From Notospermus geniculatus (lineage: Eukaryota; Nemertea; Pilidiophora; Heteronemertea; Lineidae), in contig NMRB01001646.1 in assembly GCA_002633025.1 (NCBI GenBank), positions 26,032-90,031 of the forward strand: a DNA stretch of 64,000 bases, in the 5' to 3' direction. Under the pieces are notes generated by a model. That model was not told where the DNA came from. It made no database searches and worked only from the letters and a program-made list of their open reading frames with translations. The position numbers were made by a program, and so were the translations under genes. This document shows positions 34,901-43,900 of this stretch, piece after piece. Within the stretch, counting starts at the first letter, position 1. Each line of letters opens with the position of its first letter.

Positions 34901-37900
34901 CCAGGCCCGTCGGAACAATCCGACTGGTAGGCGAAAGTGGGGGGGNNNNNNNNNNNNNNNNNNNNNNNNNNNNNNNNNNNNNNNNNNNNNNNNNNNNNNN
35001 NNNNNNNNNNNNNNNNNNNNNNNNNNNNNNNNNNNNNNNNNNNNNNNNNNNNNNNNNNNNNNNNNNNNNNNNNNNNNNNNNNTGGGGGCTAAAGCCCCCC
35101 CAGCCCCCCTGTTCCGACGGGCCTGTAAACTCATCATGAACTCATCATATTCATCATGATTGAGGTTGGTGAAAAGAGATTCTAATGACTCGAGGGCCGA
35201 ATGCCAACACTTTAGGAGAAAAAGGGCCAAATTGCAAGTTCCACTATTATCTATATGATAATAACTTGATCACCTGGCTCTATTTATATATTTAGTACAT
35301 GATAACGGTGTGATCGTTAGTGTCTGATGGGCTGCAGACTGAATTTTCCTCTGATTCCTCCGATTCCTCTGATTCCTCTAAATCGACATGGCCCAAAATC
35401 AGGGTTGAACTCCGTTGGTGCATATTCTGTGCCTTTGGGTTGTTCATAGTGTAAAACTATTACGACGTAAAACCATAAAAACGAGCAAACCCAAAATATG
35501 ATCTTCCTGTCCATATACAGGGTGGTCAAAAAAAAACGCACAAGCATACTTCCACCATCCTCAGTCCCAAACCACTGGTATGAATGGAGAGAGAATCTTT
35601 CTAGAAGAAAAACAAACCAAGATACCTCGATTCGGTCCAGTAGTTTGACCTCCAGAGCCATTTTTGTGAAGCAAAGTCAGTGGTCCTTAGTTACTAACGT
35701 AAGGTGAACCGCGAATGCAGCATGATTGATAAATGGGATTAGTTGTTGTTAAGTTTAAAAATAAAGTTTGATTTGTATGTTCTGCATGAACCTGTACTTC
35801 ATTTTTTGTTTGACCATTCCACAGGATAATCCTTTTGTCAGTTACAAGGCTGCGGTGTTGTGTATGCTGTTGATTGTTCTGTGTGGAACAATTCACCAAG
35901 GGCCACGACCTTGCTTAACAAAATAGGGTCTGTAGCTCCAACCAAGCTGGGATCTTGGTATTTTAGATATGCAATAAATATGAATAATAACCATCGTATG
36001 TAAAAACGTTCAGTAGTAATTGTCGACTAGTTTTGACATAACGAAAAAATCATATCTTCAAGTCAAAAAAATACTGATGCCGGACTGCACTAAATACTGA
36101 GTGATGTAAAAAGTACTGCATCGAACATTATAAACTTCATGTTTGTAAAGCCGTCCAATGAAATTTTCTGAGATTTCATCTGCACAAAGAGCAGTGGCTG
36201 GCGTGGCTGGCAGAAAATTAAGTTTTATACCTTAAAGGGCTAGTCTGCCTGATGAAAATAGAATATGGGACAGAAAATTACAAGTGACACCAGTCACCCC
36301 ATAACTACAGATTGTGGAAGTCCAATATTGTTTAAGCTCTGGCCGATGGACACTTTAAGTACATATCCCGAAATTTCTACCATGCTCTCGAAAAATCTTT
36401 CTTTCCATTCAGGTGAAACTTCAGAAAATGCATTTAATAGTTATTGAAATATGCAGTGCTAAAGTTCGATGATGCGCCGCCCGTGATTTGTTTCACCCCG
36501 GTATCAAATTTTTCTAATGAAATTCTGATTCTTTTGTCATTTCAAAACTATAAGATATTTAGGCCTGAATTTTTTTTATATCAGATGACTAATATCCCTT
36601 TTATTGTATGTCTAAAACATCACGGGTAGCCGCATAGAAACTCCGCTAGCGCTAGCGGAGCCCATCTACCGATAGTGCTGTACATTTTCCCATGCATTTT
36701 AACACCGATAGGCTGTCGAAGCACTAGCGGAGTTTCTATGCGGCTACCCCATGACTCCAGCTTGCATGGTTTTGAATTTATTGAAGATTACTCAAAAGCC
36801 CCTTGCTGCTGTTTCCCACTGGTTTTACTAAAAGAGGACACCAACAATGATGTCACAACAATACCCCTGGCTCCTCCCGTCTTGGTTTAAAATGCTTTTT
36901 TGAGATGGTATTTTACATCAACATGCAGAAAAAAAGTGCTCCTCCAAATGCCCAAGTTGCTTCTCAAACGGAGACAATGGGTCATATAAGTAAAGGACCA
37001 GCAAATGCTTTTACTTCAGATGTGTACAGCATTGCCTAGTGCATTTGTATTGCAAAATTCAAATAAAAGCATTTGCTAGTCTTTATTCATATGAATGACC
37101 CATTGTATAACAAAACTGCTCCAAGGCAAAAAAGCTATTTCAAGTATACTGTATAATATGACTTATCCGGCCACCACGGCCAAACTGCAAACCACGCAAA
37201 TTATTGACTATACACGATCCAGGCCAAGTTATGAAAGGCCTAGTCAGGGTTACACGTTCATTGGAAATCGTCTTACGCCTGGTGAGCATCGTAACTTGGA
37301 TATCCCACGGTTATGGTAGGCCGGAGTGGACTTAATTCTTATTTAATGGACCCATTAAATGCTGTTTTATGGATACATATATTCGGGCAATTAATGGGTC
37401 CATTATTTCAGCAAATGGCGTCTTGTTTTTATATGNACTGTACTATTTTTAGGAGGGCTTTCCCCATGTTGTGGCCGTTCTCCGAAAGGTGACGCCTCTA
37501 TAGCAAATTCCCTTCCTAACAGTCGTGGGCCGGATAAGTCATATTATACAGTATGTACGGGAGAATCCAACTTACCTCGACGCGAGTCCAGGTAATAAAA
37601 ATCTTGCAAGTTCTACAAATATCATAATACAGTAGGGGTAGCATAATGGTAGATGGAACAGCTTAGGTATAATACAAGCTGTTCCATTACCACTACGCTA
37701 CCCCTCTAATTACGGCATTATTAGAACTTTTATGACATGGACTCGCGTCGAGGTAAGTTGGATTCTCCCGTATATGGTCATGAAATTCCCCTCATTCAAA
37801 ATACACAGGGCATGTTGCATACATAACCAAAGTTAGGTAATAAAGTAATGAATCAGCACCACACAGTCGGAACGACACAAACCTTTGAGAAATTCGTGGC

Positions 37901-40900
37901 AAAGTTTACAACCTCATCCAACTTTTTCGCATCAGGGTCTTTACCAAGGGATTTCTTAATGAAATCGGCCGACTTATTTTTGAACTCCTCGCCCTGAAAG
38001 ATAATGGACTCAGCTGAAGTAATTGTGTGTGACGATAGTTCTACACTCTCACACACATGCACACAAATCTGGTATAACATCATATAGCAGCAACACTGTT
38101 AGAAATTATTAATTTTACAATAGTAATTTTGTAGTAATTTTACAGAAATTGCCTACAGGAGAGTCCCCAGCACTTTCTGTAAATTTACATATGGTATGAT
38201 TCATGTTTTCCTGTATTGGTTGACTCCATTGGACATCCCATTATGATGCCTTCTGAGAGCAGTATGAAAATATAATTTGGTCAGCCTCCAGTCAAGTCTC
38301 TGTTAACATTTATTTGAGTCTGTAATTGTACAGATCCAGTCCTGGGGACTCTGCTGCACAGATTTTCTGTAAAATCCTCTGTTATTTCTAACAGTGAAGA
38401 ACCTGAGTCTCCCAATCAAAGCCAGTATGTACGAACCATTTGCGGCATCGCCATCCAAGTCGTCGTCGGGGGGAACACCTAAAATGTAGGAGATAAATAT
38501 AGATTGAAAGAACACTTAATTTGGTAGACATAACTTTTGAAGTACATGATACAACTGGCTGAATTTCACTTACCCCTAACTCATCTCCTTCTTCACATTT
38601 AACAGTTATATATATATATATATAATAAGTGTTTTATTAATAATGTATTAATGAGGAGAACATGCGAGAAGCACAGTTGTGCTTAAAGTACCGGTACATG
38701 TCTCCTCTACAAAAATACAAAAACATAAGCTACATTTAACACAAGAGGAAGCGGAACTGAACTGATACAAACTAAATACAACTTAAGAAATACAACATAG
38801 TGGGAACAGGATAATAAACGAGATATAGATTATTATACATGTACTTAAAGAATATCCATTATTTAATCAAATAGATCGAAGATGTACAGTGCAGAAATGC
38901 ACTCCACGAAAGGTAGCTCCAACATAATTCAACAGTTGATTCTAACCAAACATGCCAAACCATGATTAATGGCGATTTGCCACTTGTTCATAGGCCTATT
39001 AGAAGTCGTTTTTTATACGAGAACGGTTGAAGCCGGTGTAACATCTATTAGCGTTACCGTGTGTGAATATCCCGGCCCCTCATTGTAGTACCCTATTGAA
39101 GAGTCATGATCTCTCTAGCCCACACAGAAAAAAATCTATCTCATCTCGAGATAAAATGAGTCTCCAGCCTACTATTTTGTCCCTAAAATGAGTTTCGTTG
39201 CTACTCGAACACAGAATGGGTACCAGTTTTCTAAGGCTGGAGCCCTCTTGCATCGACTGGAGATAACTGCAACTGGAGTATCATTCTGAAGTAGAGACAG
39301 TCTACTCGTTTTGAATTTCTCAGTTCTCCAGTCGATGGGACAGGGCATCAGCTGGAGAAAATTGGAAACAAACATCTTGCCCTGACAAGGGTTCCTATCA
39401 CTCCTACTCTCGCTCAATCCACCCTTGCCTGGAACTACCCACATTTCCACTCGCATTGCCGCCGAGAGATGAGCGGCCAATCAGAGCTCTCGCTGAGCTG
39501 TCAACTCGCCTCCAGCAACTGAGCAATTAACGACGTACACGAAATACGTAGTGTATGTGACCAGATGCACCTGGGCGCGAGGTGAATCAACAGAGCAAAC
39601 ATGGCGGCTTCAGAACTTCGATCTGTCGCTTGGGGTCAGAAATTTGCGGAAAATACAACGTTTCGTCGCTAGTTTGCATCAGGGAAGGACTTGTTTGTGT
39701 CAAATATGACCGGGAAAGGGATACCATTCATGTTTTACTCGGCTTCAACTGCGTCGAAGTTCAGTGTCACTGTGGACTACTAATGTGTGCGAGAACTTTT
39801 CTGATTGGCTCTCAAGTTGGCTCTTCTTTCTATCGATGTTCTTCGCGATTTAACAAATAATTATTGTTTTTTGGACGAATTATGCTGTAAAATGAAGGAT
39901 TTTGATATCAAGTAATAAAGAACACAGGTTTGCTTAAAGGAGCTCGACGTCCAAGTTGTAAACACTCACTCACTGGTTCCCTATCCACGCGACGCCTGCG
40001 GTGCTGCCTTCTATTGTCGGTGATATGTACTGACGTGAATATCGTGAGTGAGTTGCATTGGACCGGGCACCAGTCTAACGATCACGGGGCGTACTGGTGC
40101 TGCCACCTTCACGAAGGAATAAAACTAGTTTGCTGGCCACTGTTTGTAAACAAACCAGTTTGTTTACAACTTGGACGTCGAGCTCCTTTAACGTTGTATA
40201 TGTTTTTGGGTGAAATATTTTCTTCTGGATTATATTTGATGACAGCAGTGGGGGCGAGCGTGATAAACGGCACAGTCTGCTGCGAGTGGAACTCAGGAGG
40301 GAAAATGTCAAGGGTGAAGGGAGCGTAGTTCGAAGGGCGGAGTGACCGTAGGCCTTGATATGTCAAGATGGGAAACAAACCGAGGGGAACCAAAATCTGC
40401 TCATATGAGGAGCTCGGTGGTGTGGTGGTTCTGGTGTCCGACTTGCGATCAGAGGGTCCTGGGTTCGAAACCCACTGGGTGTGAAACGTTTTTTTTTTAT
40501 ATGGAGACATCACTTGTTTATTTGATTCGAGACAACAGACAATCCGGTGGAAACAACTGAGAATCATTTTAACCAGTTGGAGACAATATAATCTCAAGTG
40601 GAGACCCAGTTATGTCTATTCGAGTTGCAAAAGAAACTCATTTTAGGGACAAGAGTTGGAGATTCATTTTATCTCGAGATGAGATCGTTTTTTCTTTCTG
40701 TGCACCATTGTCACGGGAACATTAGCAGGTGTTACACCGGCTTCGAAACAGTCCGATGACAGCCACGATAACTTTTGTCGTGTAGAACGAAATCCAAACC
40801 CGATTCATTCGAACTGGATCCGGGCGCGCTCGCCCTGCAGCCTCGGACCGGTGTAATAAAAGTTAATGCCCCCTGATGAACAACATAGTCAGAAAGATGA

Positions 40901-43900
40901 TGTAGCCTACGGTGTCCACCCGGACATCCTATATTGCGGTACATTGGATTCTATTACACCGGTCCGAACCGTTTCCACGGCCGTAAGTACTCTCTGGCCC
41001 GTATGCACCAGTGCGGCTTAAGCCGAAATTGAGCTTAAGTCTAACTTAAGTTGGAACTAAACTTGAAGTCGGTATGCACCAACTAAAGCTAAGCTTCAAG
41101 TCTGGCTTAAACTCCGCAAAAACTTAAACCACATCGAAGGGTGGTTTAAGTTATGGATTAACTCGTACACCTCGAATTTAAAGACGTGCCTTCACCAGGC
41201 GCGGATGCAAAGGGGGCCGCCGGGCGCTCGCCTCCCCTTTTAACCAAAATATCTGTGAAATTGATCGTGAAATTCTGGAATTTGGCGCGAATTTCACTGT
41301 CCTAGCAGAAGGCACCCCCTTTTCTCAAATCATGGGTCCGCTCCTGCCATCAATGTCAACATTGAAGTTAGTTATGGACGCTCATTGATCCATTGTACAG
41401 GGGACTATCCAGAAGGAGTTATCCGGGACCGGAATAACCCCCTTCAATAATATCCCGATGAGGAATTTCACAAACACTTTCGTTTTGCCAAGGAGAATAT
41501 GCAGTTGATTGAGCGCGAGATAGGCATATCTCCAAATTCTGGCAAGAAAATTGAGTTGTCGCCCAACTGTGAGCCTGATAGTGAAACGTGCGTTGCCTAA
41601 AATAGGCCCAGCTGATCCATTACGAGTCAAGGCTTAAGTTAAAGTTGAGAAATAACTTAAATGAGCTGCGAGCTTAACAGTGAAACCTGTTACGGGTCAA
41701 GGCTTAAGTTATAGCTAATCGTAAGTTAAGAAATAACTCAAATGGGCTGCGGCTCAAGTTGGGATAAGCGGAATTTCAGCTTAAGTTAAAGATCAGCTTA
41801 GCTAGAGTTAAGATAAAACTTAGCCTGAACTGGTGCATACGGGCCTCTATGTTTAAGCCCCGTTTCCACTATAAAAGGCTGGCTTTCCATCCCTAGCCTA
41901 ATGTTGTGTAAACCGCAGCGCTCGCCGAACCGCTTTAGTGGGAACGGGGCTTAACACTACGCCCACGAGGAGCGACCTCTATGCGAACAACTTATTCATG
42001 CCAAGTTGCATGAACCAAAGTACCCTTATCAGCGGAAACTATCTGCGGAATAGTATGCAAACGGCATACGTTGCCTTAGACTACTTACCAGCAGCTCACG
42101 CTTAGCTGTATTGAAAGGGTTGGGTAAAGCAGCGACCTCTACCAATGGTTCAGCGCCGTAAAAACTCAGTCTACTCAAAAGCGTCGTCAGGTCAAAGCTT
42201 GCCTCCTTCCACGCATCAGCCACCCATAGGCCGCCGAATTCCTTGACGTACTTTGTGACTGCATGGATGAGACAAAAAAATCATTTTGTACACTCGAGAG
42301 GAATACGAAATAGAGACGGGTTTCTAAGGTGAAAGTCATCGCGTCCTTCTACCAGATTCGAATTCACGGACCCTCGCATAAGGCATCAATCGCCAGCCCT
42401 AAGGGGCAGCACGCCTTAACCACTAGGCCAAATCCCCTTCTTTAAAAGATGGTTCAATGGCCTATGTTAAACGAGGCATCCGTCAGTACCCAAACAATCT
42501 CTTAACCCAGTTTTAGGTTGTGCGAGTGGACACATAAGGGAGATACAAATAATGAATATGAAATAGAAACGGACAATAGAAACAAATTTTTAAATTCTGT
42601 CTGCATTGCCGTGTAGATACTAACCAAAGTTACTGGTATACAGAAGATAATCTCTTGGTTCTTTGTAATAAGGCGGCATTATGTACCGAAATTTGTAGCC
42701 TTTGTTTCAGCTAATGAGTATATCGGCCAGAAACTAATTTGTCGTTTTAGTTCTTACACTGTCCGTCTGATACTTTATGTGCAGGTGCAAAGTAATAAGA
42801 CTTGACCATTTTAAAGATATCTGACATTTTCGACAACTGGGCTTGAACATTTTTGTCACTGAATGTAGCCCTTAATTTGTGAGCATTTCTTACTTGGCTT
42901 TATTCCTAGTTCGTTTCGTCGCGTTGCATTCAAACATCCCTGGTAAAGCTCCTTCAAACTTTGGAATGCCGGTGGATCCTTGTTGTTGATACTGGACGGA
43001 GAGTCTGATAGTTGGTCTGGAATTCAATGTTGTAGGCAAGTGCCAAATGATTCTTTAATATTTCAGCCTACATTTTATGATGCATGATAATTCTAGCACT
43101 TGAACCAGCACAAAATGATCCTAAAATACAATACTGTATAATATGACTTATCCGCGGCCACCACGGCCAACATGCCAAACACGCGAATTATTCAATATAC
43201 ACGATCGAGGCCAAGTTATGAAAGGCCTAGTCAGGCTACTGGAATAAGCGGAACGGAACGGAACAAGCGGAATCGTTTAATTTGCGACAGTACACCTGCG
43301 ATGGTATATCGCAATTAAACGTAGGCCAACTGTCGCACACAGTGCTCCTTAACTGCATTGAAATGAAACCTGTGCCATATTGTAGCCAATATCGTGTAGT
43401 TTCCATAACTGAAAGAATTTGAAAAATCTGTTGGGAAAATTTTGAAAAAAATGCGTTTTTGTATTTGTGTGCATTTCCCTGTACATTTGTACATGTGGAA
43501 TGTACAGGAAAGAATGGAAAACACCTGAAGCTTTGTCTATTGATATCTTAAAGATGACAAAATCAATTGCAATCCGAATGGAATATGTGGTAACCACTAT
43601 GTAGACAAGGTGGAACACAAAGTTTGGTTGCGTAATCAGCAGTGCTTGTTGAGTAATAAGTGGCATTGCCCCCACCCTTTTACCTAAATGGTAAAAATTG
43701 TCATATTATTGACGTACATTACTCAGAAACGGTAACTCATTACGCAACCAAATTTTGCCTACAACCTTGGCTAGATAGTTACCACATATTCCATTTCGAT
43801 CGCAATTGATTTTGTCATCTTTAAGATATCAATAGACAAAGCTTCAGGTGTTTTCCATTCTTTCCTGTACATTGCATATGTATAAATGTACAGGGAAATG

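Larger units (their letters stand above)
34752..35394. mobile_element. TIR element with GAGGAATC subrepeats
   Basis: GGGCCATGTCGATTTAGAGG at 34752 and its inverse complement ending 35394. The arms continue as GAGGAATC subrepeats. AAAATCA at 34745-34751 and 35395-35401 is a likely target duplication. It contains a nested element and a gap. Confidence 0.7.
39123..40702. mobile_element. 1580-bp TIR element with CTCATCTCGAGATAAAATGA ends
   Basis: The left end CACAGAAAAAAATCTATCTC and the right end are inverse complements, continuing through CTCATCTCGAGATAAAATGA and later CCCTAAAATGAGTTTC. Contains ATGGCGGCTTC at 39601, a Kolobok-like MITE and a tRNA-like sequence. No transposase seen. Confidence 0.7.
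39029..40745. mobile_element. outer inverted repeat of CCGGTGTAACA family
   Basis: GAAGCCGGTGTAACATCTAT at 39029 pairs with the inverse at 40711-40745, bracketing the 39123-40702 element. Another inverted pair, CGGACCGGTGTAATA / TATTACACCGGTCCG, lies at 40845-40970. Confidence 0.55.

Noticed and set aside
38398-38483. Minus-strand frame VPPDDDLDGDAANGSYILAL as the missing peptidase exon
   Set aside because: Position and length fit, but neither the entry nor the exit phase agrees with the flanking exons, and the 76-nt length would shift the frame.
40411-40484. Functional tRNA-Ala gene
   Set aside because: The B box and anticodon-like loop are present but the acceptor stem does not pair, and it lies inside a transposon.
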